DNA from: Caldifarciminota bacterium
GTDB lineage: Bacteria > Hydrothermota > UBA3073
Assembly (NCBI GenBank): GCA_030606335.1
Contig: JAUWGP010000006.1
Coordinates: 35,797-99,796 of the forward strand
DNA length: 64,000 nt
Direction of reading: 5' to 3'
This document shows, piece after piece, positions 34,717 to 45,300 of this stretch. Each line of letters begins with the position of its first letter. The first letter of the stretch is position 1. The notes under the pieces are model-generated. The model had not been told where the DNA came from. It saw nothing but the letters and a program-made list of their open reading frames with translations, and did not search any database. The translations under genes were made by a program, and so were the position numbers.

Positions 34717-37203
34717 ATGATTTATTTAATTCTTTCTCTCTTGTTTATAGTAAGCGAACAGGATACTATTGAGGTTGATTCGCTTATGACTAATACTGTT
34801 GTTTACCTCCAAAGTGAAGACTTAGAATGGACACCCATTCCAGAACTTCTTTCTCAACAAACCGGCATAGTATGGCTTCAGGGACAATTGCACTTCAGGG
34901 GTGGTAGAGCTGGAGAGGTTGTGTATCTTGTGGATGGTGTGGATGTTACAGACCATATCTCAAGAATTCCTTATATAACCTGCAACAACGAAGCAATCTC
35001 AAAGATGTGGGTCTCACTTGATGGGTTTGGTGCTGAATACGGTAATGCAATGTCTGGTGTAGTAAATATAATTACAAAAGAAGTGGGAGATTATTACAGG
35101 GGTGATTTTAGATACTCAAATGGTACAGAATTCGGTGAGCATAGACTTAATCTAAATCTGGGTGGACCTTTACGCATTATAAAAAACATGAATTTTTTCC
35201 TGTCTGGTAGTATATATCAAACCGACAATTACTCACCAAGCATTCTTGCAAAATCAAATAATAAATTAAGAGATTTAAATGGAATGGCTAAACTTGTATG
35301 GAATCCTAATCCATTTCTCAAACTTACCCTGAAAGGCGATATCTTATCTGAAAATTACCATATTTACGACCACTCAAGGTCCCGTGCTGGCTGGTCGGAA
35401 GACTTCCCACTCTACAAATCTCGATACTCGATTATCTTACTATCTGTTTCTCACAATTTAAACACCAATGTATCTTATATCCTTAGGGCGGGAATACTCA
35501 ATTCTTCTCTCAATGCAAGTTCACAGAATGGTAGACATTACAACAACTGGAAGGCAATTGGTGTCCGCTTACCATGGGTTAGTGTGGCAAGAGATTCTGG
35601 TTGGTATGACCCGGAAAAAAGAAGATGGTCAGATGGTTGGTCGGAAGAGAAAGCGTGGATGTGGTATTACGAGAAAATTGCAAATTATGGATACTGGAAT
35701 ACAAATACAGGAGAGTGGCAATGGACCGGAGAAGATAGCCTTCAGAAGCTGTGGCATGCTATTAAGGCATTGAATAATAGATACTATGAGACAAATGAAT
35801 GGATGTTTACAGAAGATAGTAGTAATATATACTACCATAAATTTGATTTAGATAAATATATTGAGGATATCAAAAGATATTATAATGATAGCACATTCAC
35901 CGCCGATTCCATCGAGCTGAGTGGAAATATGTATTATATAAGATACAATTATGACGAGTTTCATCGTTTTAATTATAACTTTCTTCCTTTCTGGTATGAT
36001 GAGGAAAATTCAAACCGTTTTATAGACTTTTCTTTAAAATCAAAGATAGGTATATATAATTTAATTAAAGTAGGTGGTCTTTTAAAAGAATATAATATGA
36101 ATTCAACTGATGTTGAATTTATTAATACAATTCCCTATCTTTATTTATATGAAGCGAGACCTATCGCTATGGCAGTTTACCTGTCTGATAAAGTTAACTA
36201 TAGAAAATTTACTATCAATGCCGGAATAAGATTTGATTACTTTAACCCCGGAGTAGATTATGTCAACTCAAAATATAATATTAGTCCAAGAATTGGGGTA
36301 TCCTTTATTTCAACCTCATCTTCTGTAGTATATGTTAACTGTGGGAAATTTGTCCAACTCTCAGGGATAGATTATAAGTATTCAAATTTTAATATTAATC
36401 TTTTTGAAGATGAAGAAGCTATAAATCCTGATATTCCATGGGAAGAAACATCAATTTATGCTCTTGGAACAAAATGGAAAATGCCCTATGGATTACAATT
36501 AAACACCTCTTTGTACTGGAAAGATGTTAGAAATATACTATCTGATACATCCAATATTGCTACCATTAATGGGGTTGATTTAAGTATTGATGGACTTTGT
36601 TTTAAACATCTTTATTGGGTATTTCGGTATTCATATTTAAATTCAAGGGAATACATGGACAAAGATTGGTGGCCTTTAGAGTGGGACATAACCCATTCGT
36701 TGGCATTAAATTTGAATCTATCTCTTCCTCCAGACTTTGGACCAGAGCTCGGTTCATTTAAACCACTTGCTAATTTAAACACCACACTAAGATTCATTTA
36801 CACATCGGCATTTCTCTTTGATAGGAGAGATTTTCACGGTTCTTTTGTTGGTATGGAAAGATCTTACGACAACCTATGTACAGACTTGAGATTAGAAAAG
36901 GATTTCCAAATCGCAGGCGTGAAGTTAGGTCTATTTGTGGAAATATGGAATCTATTTGATAGGGAGAATATTATAAATGTCTACTCTTATACAGGAAAAC
37001 CTGACGATGATGGGAATCCACCAAGATGGGATCCTGTCAGATATGAATCAATGCATGAAAATGACCCATACATCAATCGAAAATATGAAAGTGCATACGA
37101 TGTGTATCTTTCTAATTATGAGAATTGGAAGGAGTATTGCAACAAACCTGACCATTACGATATACCCCGAATCATACGATTCGGGGTTACCACAAGTTTC
37201 TAA
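34717..37203 (+). CDS. TonB-dependent receptor-like outer-membrane protein
   Basis: 828 residues. It has a short signal peptide (IYLILSLLFIVS), a plug domain (~25-125) with FRGGRAGEVVYLVDGVDV and YGNAMSGVVNIITK, then a barrel rich in aromatic alternating strands. The C-terminus ends in Phe (TTSF), typical of outer-membrane barrels. There is no N-terminal carboxypeptidase-regulatory domain. Several very Trp/Tyr-rich insertions (~280-420) are unusual and may be extracellular loops. It is co-transcribed with the THEP1 NTPase. The substrate is unknown. Confidence 0.88.
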   Translation: MIYLILSLLFIVSEQDTIEVDSLMTNTVVYLQSEDLEWTPIPELLSQQTGIVWLQGQLHFRGGRAGEVVYLVDGVDVTDHISRIPYITCNNEAISKMWVSLDGFGAEYGNAMSGVVNIITKEVGDYYRGDFRYSNGTEFGEHRLNLNLGGPLRIIKNMNFFLSGSIYQTDNYSPSILAKSNNKLRDLNGMAKLVWNPNPFLKLTLKGDILSENYHIYDHSRSRAGWSEDFPLYKSRYSIILLSVSHNLNTNVSYILRAGILNSSLNASSQNGRHYNNWKAIGVRLPWVSVARDSGWYDPEKRRWSDGWSEEKAWMWYYEKIANYGYWNTNTGEWQWTGEDSLQKLWHAIKALNNRYYETNEWMFTEDSSNIYYHKFDLDKYIEDIKRYYNDSTFTADSIELSGNMYYIRYNYDEFHRFNYNFLPFWYDEENSNRFIDFSLKSKIGIYNLIKVGGLLKEYNMNSTDVEFINTIPYLYLYEARPIAMAVYLSDKVNYRKFTINAGIRFDYFNPGVDYVNSKYNISPRIGVSFISTSSSVVYVNCGKFVQLSGIDYKYSNFNINLFEDEEAINPDIPWEETSIYALGTKWKMPYGLQLNTSLYWKDVRNILSDTSNIATINGVDLSIDGLCFKHLYWVFRYSYLNSREYMDKDWWPLEWDITHSLALNLNLSLPPDFGPELGSFKPLANLNTTLRFIYTSAFLFDRRDFHGSFVGMERSYDNLCTDLRLEKDFQIAGVKLGLFVEIWNLFDRENIINVYSYTGKPDDDGNPPRWDPVRYESMHENDPYINRKYESAYDVYLSNYENWKEYCNKPDHYDIPRIIRFGVTTSF

Positions 37204-37240
37204 GAAAAAGGGGGGAAAGTAGCCTATCCCCTTTTTCTTC
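37204..37240 (+). terminator. Rho-independent terminator after the receptor gene
   Basis: 10-bp arms GAAAAAGGGG (37204-37213) and CCCCTTTTTC (37228-37237), followed by TTC. Confidence 0.85.
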
Positions 37241-38116
37241 CATATATTTCCGTCATTTCCCTTAACTTTAGTTTTAGTGAATAGGTTCCCCTTAAGATTC
37301 CTTGAAAACCACGACGAAACAAGATATATTGCATATAATACACTCGAGCAGACAAAACTCATGGCTGCACTACTCCTCACCATACCAGGTATGCCACTCA
37401 TATATTCTGGACAGGAGGTGGGTGAAGTCACATTGAGGGATAAGATAGACTGGAGTGATCCCAATAATTTAAGACCATACTATAAAAAACTATGCTGGAT
37501 AAGAAATAATTTCTCTTCTATAAGAAATTCAGAGCTTACCCGTTTAAGCACATCTTCACAAACAGTATATTCATTTTACAGGAAAAATAACGAAAACATA
37601 GTGATATGTGGTTTTAACTTCTACTCTGGTGGTAATTACACAATATTTAATATACCAATTGCTGAACTCGGAATACATCCAGATTCCACTTACTACATGA
37701 ACGACGTACTTAACAATGAATATATACAGGTTTCTGGTTCAGGTCTATCAAATTTTGGAACAAACCTCCCGGGATATGGTGCAAAGATATTCGTCCTATC
37801 TGATTCAATATTAATTGGAATCGAAGAACCTACTTTCTATGTAAATAAACTCAATCAAAACCATCCGAATCCATTCAAAGGAACTACAGATATTAGATTT
37901 CAGATACCAGATTTCAGTAAAGTCTCCTTAAAGATATACGATGTTTCTGGAAGATTGGTCAGGACACTTATAGATGGTAAGCTCGATGCGGGTTATCACA
38001 GGTCAAGATGGGATGGAAAAAATGAAGAGGGAAGAAAGATAGGAGCGGGTGTCTATTTTTGCAAATTCACCAATAATCAGTTCAGTGATACACGCAAGAT
38101 GATACTTGTGAAGTAA
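37223..38116 (+). pseudogene. 5'-truncated GH13 alpha-amylase-family enzyme with C-terminal sorting domain
   Basis: The frame is open from 37223 (stop at 37220-37222); the first start codon is GTG 37277. The peptide begins in the second half of a GH13 barrel: RFLENHDETR is conserved region IV and MPLIYSGQEVGE the following loop. The first three conserved regions, including the nucleophile Asp and acid/base Glu, are missing, as is any signal peptide. A C-terminal amylase beta domain and a sorting domain (NQNHPNPFKGTTDIRFQIP ... KIYDVSGRLVRTL) remain. Without export signal or catalytic residues it cannot work as a secreted amylase. It begins directly behind the receptor gene's terminator. Confidence 0.8.
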
Positions 38117-38127
38117 ATAGAATATAT

Positions 38128-39129
38128 CTATGCCGCCTTCTCTTTGTATCCAAGTGAGAATGCCATTGTAATAGCATCATATTCACATTTCTTATAACAG
38201 AGTGCACAACCTATGCACTTTTTAAGGTCAACCTTGTGTTGTGAGCCCTTTTCTCCTGTTATCGCCTTTGTCGGACAGATTGGTTTGCACTCCTCACATC
38301 CAGTACAATTAGTTCCTATAATTGCCTTTGGTCTTGAAACTGCTTTATCAACTATACATTTAGTTGGACATTTAAATATACACAAAATCGCATTTTCACA
38401 TTTCTTTGGATCTATCCTTGCAATATTATCTTCAACTGTTATCGCATCACAAGGACAGTTCTTTTCACATAATCTGCAAGCTATACAACCAATATCACAC
38501 GCCTTTCGTACAACTGGACCCCTGGCTCTTGAATTACAGGCTACGTATACCTTCTGTGTTTTGGGTATAAGTTCCAGAATATCCCTGGGACATTCCTCAA
38601 CGCAAATACCACATCCAGTACACTTATCGCTATCAATAATTGGCAATCTATCGTTTCCCATCTTGATCGCACCAAACGGGCAAACTTCCTCACAATTTCC
38701 GTACCCAAGACAACCATACTCGCATACCTTATTCCCCTTCTGTATCAGGTTTGCAGCGACACAGTCCATTAGACCATCATAATCAAACCTCTCTTTTGCT
38801 TTATCTTTACTGCCCTGACATCTTAATACTGCCACCAGGGGTTCAACCTGTGATGCTGCAACACCGAGTATCTCAGATACCTTTTCATCTACATCCTGTC
38901 CACCGACAGGACAGAAACCAGCACTCTTCCCCTGTTTGGTTAAAGCTACTGCAAATGCTTCACATCCAGGAAAACCGCAGGCACCACAATTTGCACCTGG
39001 CAGTACTTCCATAAGCTCCTTCTCAATCTTAGAAGGTATAACTGCAAGTTTCGTATACGCAAATGTAAGACCTAAGCCAAGTATTAATCCAAGTCCCCCA
39101 AGCACAACAACTGCTGTTGTCACCGTCAT
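38128..39129 (-). CDS. rnfB: RnfB-like polyferredoxin
   Basis: 333 residues. An N-terminal membrane segment (VVVLGGLGLILGLGLTFAY) precedes the RnfB-specific cluster GANCGACGFPGCEAF...CPVGG. Downstream come several ferredoxin-type motifs (CEYGCLGYGNCEEVCP, CTGCGICVEECP, CDIGCIACRLCEKNCP, CENAILCIFKCP, CTGCEECKPICP, CIGCALCYKKC), more than the two of E. coli RnfB. It passes electrons from reduced ferredoxin into a membrane complex. No rnfA, C, D, E or G gene is adjacent. I use the ATG at 39129 after a G-rich site rather than the TTG at 39141. Confidence 0.9.
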   Translation of the reverse strand: MTVTTAVVVLGGLGLILGLGLTFAYTKLAVIPSKIEKELMEVLPGANCGACGFPGCEAFAVALTKQGKSAGFCPVGGQDVDEKVSEILGVAASQVEPLVAVLRCQGSKDKAKERFDYDGLMDCVAANLIQKGNKVCEYGCLGYGNCEEVCPFGAIKMGNDRLPIIDSDKCTGCGICVEECPRDILELIPKTQKVYVACNSRARGPVVRKACDIGCIACRLCEKNCPCDAITVEDNIARIDPKKCENAILCIFKCPTKCIVDKAVSRPKAIIGTNCTGCEECKPICPTKAITGEKGSQHKVDLKKCIGCALCYKKCEYDAITMAFSLGYKEKAA

Positions 39130-39168
39130 GACCCCCCCCAATAGACTTAGTTATTATTGCAAAAATCA

Positions 39169-39290
39169 GCCACAGACCTTGCTGCCGCAAGCAAGTAGCA
39201 CAAAGGATTATAGAGTAATAAAGTCCCTGCCTGCCTGCCTTTACGTATCGTCGGGATGAATGTTCTCTGTGGTTTATTCATAAAATTGAC
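39169..39290. repeat. CCACAGA / CTCTGTGG element
   Basis: Begins GCCACAGA and ends CTCTGTGGTTTATTCATAA, matching the element near 23741-23850. It includes a short CTGCCTGCCTGCC run, which recurs near 58360. Confidence 0.6.
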
Positions 39291-39334
39291 ACAACCTCAG
39301 GTAACCTAAACAAAAAAACAAGAATTTCCCTTAC

Positions 39335-42300
39335 CTATCGCAGGAGTATTATCTTTTTTGTCTTGCGGTAGTCCGATGCCTCCATGCGTATAAAGTAGAC
39401 TCCTGCAGCCACTTTCCTGTCAGAAGAACCTACCCCTTTCCATTTTAAGCCGTAGTAGCCCGCATTCTGGGGTTCATCAACAAGGGTGGTCACCACCCTT
39501 CCCGATACATCGTAAATCTTAAGAGATACTCTGGTCTCTCTGGGCAGTGTGTAATTTATAATTGTTTCCCCAAAGAAGGGATTGGGGCAATTCTGCGAGA
39601 GGCTGAATACCTTCGGAACTTTGCTGTCCATGGTCTGCGCTCCACCCCCGCCCGTTTCTGTAGTATAATATCCATTTGATACAAACACGAAATCTCTCAT
39701 ACATCCAGGTGTTTGACCAGTAACTGCAAATTCAAGTCGCAAAGTGTCACCGGGTATTACCTCTGCATACTCCTCATCCTCATTCAACAGTTCCTGCTTC
39801 ACATTACCCAATTGTGAGTGAATAGCTAATACGAGAGGGGATGTCGTTTCCACTATTAACTCGTCCTCAGGTTGTACAATCCTTATAGTCTTGAGATTAT
39901 GGTCAGCAAACCAGATAAGCCTTAGAGCTAAGGCTTCTTCATCATCAATAAACTCTGAAAGAGATACAATAGGTATCTGTGAGAAATTATTTCTGGGAAA
40001 TACTGAAGTTACATACTCCCACCCATCCCTTTCTATCTCAATGCTGATTGGATAACCATTCCTGTCAGATTCAAGCCAGAGTTCCTTATCATCTACTTCA
40101 TCAATTATTCCAAACTCAACCACCATTGTGTCACCTGCACAGCCTTCAAACCATGTTATGTCACCATTAAGGACATCAGCATAATCCTCACCTCCTGAGA
40201 TTGCTGATACAGGGGTATAAGCTGTAGAGACAGGTATGATTTCATCTTCCACATTGATACCGATTTCAACATCTTGAGGATGGTCTATGGTTTTAAGGAT
40301 AACCATATCGAAGAAGGAATGTTCTGTTTCTTCTTCCCTTATTTCAAGTTTGTATCTTCTTGGAGGTTCTGTCTCAATCAGTGACTGAATGAGTTTATAA
40401 GGATCAGTAACTATTTCGCCCTGCCCTGAGCCTGCAAGTATATTGTTGTCTTCTACGAACTCCGAGCCGTTCCATGTGAAGAGGAAGGGACAGGGACCGG
40501 GATAATACTCTGGGTCAACCCTTATTGTATCTGATGAGCCGCTCTCATTCCCTGCTATATTGAAGGCTGTAACATAATACCAGTAAGAGCTCCACGCATA
40601 GACTCTATCAACAAATACTGGTGTATCAAGTACCGCTGCCGTTCCTACATTACTAAATGAACCATTAGATGAGGTACTTCTATAGATATAGTAACCCGAT
40701 ATATCTGACTCGAAGTTTGGATTCCAATTTAGAGTTATATCCGCCTTATCCCTGCCAATATATTCCCAGACACCTGATAGACCTTGAGGTGGGAGGGGAG
40801 GTAGAATATTTATCTGCTCGGACTTAATCTCATAAGGTGAGGTATCTCCCTCTGTCCAGACTACCGAAAGTATACCCTCAGAGCTCTCGAGTGCGTTCTG
40901 GGGATGTTTGGAGTCCTGAGAGGTATTACTGATATTCACACCCCCTCCCCAGCCCGATTCTTTACGCACACTTTCAAAAATCTCCCTTCCTTCTTCCCAT
41001 ACTATTACCACTCCATCGAGAATCTGGGGTGATGTGGAATAATGTGAACTATTACTTATGTTGATGGAAGGATCAATCGGTCCGGTAGAAAGGTCACCTT
41101 CCCGCAGCATTATCTCTCCATCCTCATCCCATACAATATATATCATTTCATTGGATACCTCAACAAATGGGTGGTCGGAATTTACCTCTGGACTCTCAGA
41201 AACATTAAATGGCTCCATCCAGCTATCTTCTGTTCTCGTCGTATAGTATATCTCCCTTGCATAATCACCACGATGTTTCCTCCACACAATATGTGGATTA
41301 CCAGACCCATTAAGGTCTATAGAGGGGGATGTGATTAACTGCATTTCCCCTCCACCACCCAGGCGGCAGGAGTCAAGAACCTCCCATACCACAGCATCGG
41401 GATTATCTATCGCAAACTTCCCATACTTGAGGTCCCAGAAGAAAGGCATGATCTCAGGGTCTGTATAAACCTCCACCACCACATGGGCAGTATCATCAGA
41501 AGATACACCTATTGCCGGTGGTGAGAATATGTGATCTGACTCTGTAAGAATAACCTTTAGGGGATCTATTTCACCATCGCCGGTTCCCTTTCCACCTGTT
41601 TTCTTGAAATAAAGGGAGTTATCAGATATCCAAACCATGTTTCTTTCCCCATATTCATCAATGGCGAGGGACGGATATTCCCCCGAATAAACAAGGGACT
41701 TCTTCGTCCATGTCTCCCCATCATTACTGCTCATAGATGTATATATACCATCGGAGGAAGAGAATACCATAAATATCTTAGCCGGTGAGTGCATTGCAAG
41801 CTTGCGACTGTTGTTGTAAGCAGTCGCCTCTGCGAGGGTTGATGTGAGATAACAGATAAAGAAGTTATTATCACTGGTGTCGGCTTTTTGATTACCCGCT
41901 TCATCAAAGGCACGGGCATATACTCTGCAGTTATCTCGTGGGAGGTAATCAGGTATCAAGAGTGTGGTATAAAATTCGCCTTCCTTTGCATCGGGATATA
42001 TGGTTGGAAGCAGGCTGGGTGTATATCCATTGGGAGGCACTCCAAAGTCGGGGTGGAACCAGACCCTGATAGAATCAACCCATACATTATCAGAGGCAAA
42101 AACAGTCACATCATAACTCTCCCCAATCTCCAGATGCTCACCACCATTTGGGTATAAGACCGTAACCTCGGGTGGTGTCATATCTGCGATGGTGAAGTTG
42201 AAGTTGGATATATCTTCACCTTGATTACCTCCTTTATCATAGGCTATCACTTTTACCCTGCATCTGTTAGAAGAAGGGGTATTAACTGCCCAGTTAAATA

Positions 42301-45300
42301 TAGTGTCTGTCCCTGGAAGTGCTACAATATCTTCCCATAATACCTCTGCATCTCCATAATTTCGTGTGATGAAAACCTTGATATACTCTATCTGGTTATT
42401 ATCCGAAGCCTCCCATTCAATACCAATAGTATCTCCAATATCATAATTTGTTGGTTCATTGGGAGAGACTAAACTCAAATCCGGTGGATGGTTATCAATA
42501 AATTCCATTTCTGAAGTCATTTCCTCCATAGTGTGTCCATAAGGGTCGTATGCTACACCAATAATAAAGCATCTCTTCCCAACAGGAACAGTAGATGGTA
42601 TTAGCCAGTCAAGGCTAAAAGTTCCCTGTTTTTTACGAGGAGCAATGCTTCCAATAGGCATACAAGAGCCACAAGGATTGGTGACATAAAAGAATTGAAC
42701 CATATCCACACCCACATCATCCGATGCATTACAACCAATGGTGACTGTTTCCCCGGATTCCAGATCGCCGCATAGATAAAGACCAGAGATACTGGGATCA
42801 GCATTATCTTCAATAAGCTGGATATCATCAAAGTATGCGAAACCATCAAATTCTGGATTGCCATATAAAGTAATTTGAAGTGTATCCTCATCTAAACCTG
42901 AAGTCCATGAACCATAAACGTATGTCCATTCAGTATTGCCCGTAATGTTACCAAAATCGCTATGGTGATGATAAGGAGACCACACCCCAAGTGCTATCCG
43001 GGCAGAACCGCTAATAAGGTTTGTCTTTATCCAACCAGTGAGCCAGTAGGTTGTATTGGGTTGGCAAGGGATTTTCTCTTGATAAACCCCGAAGTATTTA
43101 CCCGTTGCTTCATCTCTGGAGATATAAAGGGAGTAAACACCTTGCTGTCCGTCAGGTAATACATCTATGTCACCATCTCCATAAGGCGTCCAACAGGCAA
43201 GTCCCTCCTCAAATGATGGATTGAAGACATGTTCATCACTAATAGAAAAATCCTCACTCAGTCCCTCACCCATATTCCCAAAATTATCCCAGACCTTTAG
43301 CTTTATCCTGTAGTTACCCACTCCAGCGTCAATTTCCCAGTTATAGGAAGACTGTCCTATCTCTGAATCGACAATCTTCTGAATATCGTCTCCTGTAGAT
43401 GTTGCAAGCCACACTTCCTGTGACTGAAGTCCAAAATGATCCTTTGCTTCCCATTCAATCATTAAAGTCCATCCTGGTCTCCATTTCCCTCCCTGATTTG
43501 CATTTTCTGGGAGAGAAACTGCTATCTTTGGAGGGGTATCTCTCCAGAAAGTAAGACTATAAGGAGATGAATTACTAAATGCCCATACTCCACAAAGGTG
43601 ATGATAACCATCTTCATTTAACAAGGTAATATGAGGAAAATGATTTCTGGAAAGCGTTTTTGTGAGGTTAAAAGTTGTATTATCCCATTGTCCTATGTGT
43701 TTTCTTCTACAAACAACAGCACTCTCTTCATCTATATCATGCGCCCATACTACAAAGATATCTGAAGAGGAGGATACTGTAACTACGGGATAAGAATAAT
43801 CGGATATAGGACCAACAGATTCAAAATCACTCCAGGAACTCCCATCAAAACGAGATAGGCGAACCTCGAAAGGATAAGATTCCTTTATCCATACAGCATT
43901 AAGTAAACCATCAGGAGAGACTGCAAGCGAGGGGCTTCTTACACCATATGCATCTATAGTATTTATTACATCCCAATCACTACCACTTGCATGGTATATC
44001 CAGGAATTAGTTCCCCATTCTTCATAAACATAGTAGTGATTAGTCTCTCCCCATACTATATGTGGTACATTATCAACTACAGCAATTGCTGGAGAACTAA
44101 AATTCCAATAATTGTAATTAGTGGGTCCGGAATCGAAATTATCGTGATAAGCTATTATATTCTGTGGGAAATTAATATCAGGTTCTGAAATATCGAAAGA
44201 GGAATATCCAAGATAACATACCCATTCATTAATACCAACTGGTGGAGGAACATTAATATCAGCTGCAATATGGAGCATAGCATCTGTGTCAACAGCAATA
44301 CTCGGTGGATTAATATGTCCACCAGGCATACCAAGGTATTCAGTATGCCAACTCCCATCTAGTTGATTATAAGCAAAATACAATTCATCCTCTCCAGTTT
44401 TACCTAAAAGTTGTAAATACTTCACCCATACAACACATATTGTCCCATCAGGGGTAACTGTTAGAGTAGGATAAATATAGGTGCCTGGTTCAAGGTCTTC
44501 TGCTGTAAGACAAAAAGGCTCACTCCAGTTATCACCACCATCGAGAGAGTTGACATACCAGATCTCCGACTCACACCCTCCATAATCCCGCTCTCCTGGT
44601 GCAGCATACACCATATGTATAACTCCATCCTGATCAACAATTATATTCTGTGAGTTATTATCACCTATTCCCACACGGGGATCAGAGAGAGAAAGGCTGA
44701 TAGGTGAAGGGAACGCATCATCAATATCTCCTTTAGCATATATAATATCCTCATCATAAGGAAACGCCTTGTAGCAATAGGTTATATAGTTCTCAAGACC
44801 ATCATCAATGAATTCTGCTTCATTTCCATTGTATACAACTACAATACCTGGTGATACTTCCTCTCCAACTGTGTATTCAATACCATCAACTGGGTCCCAG
44901 TCTATACTCTTTGACTCTTCCTTCCTTACAACTACAGTCTGGGTTGAAAAGGGAACATTTGGTTTTTCCCAGCTTACATGCAATCCTGTATTAAGGGGCT
45001 TTACTACAATCTTCTCTATACCTATACAAAGAATTTTCCTCTTTACAACCACAGGGGATTCATGGTTTTCACTATCAAGTGCTCGGACACTTATTTCATA
45101 TGGTGTATCTGGTTCAAGGACATCGATCGTTGTGGTCACACTATTGCCTGTTCCAGGTTCCTCATTCTCAAAAATAAAGTCCACAGGTTCTATTCTGTAT
45201 TTTGATTCATAATTTGAATTATCAGTCCAGGAGAGCGTTGCCTTCTTGTATGATATTGGTATAACTGTGAGTCCTGTAACAGGGTTCAACCAGAGAACCG

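Noticed and set aside
39519..39704. Second frame within the sorting-domain region of the giant protein
   Set aside because: Shadow frame; the main frame carries the conserved sorting domain without interruption.
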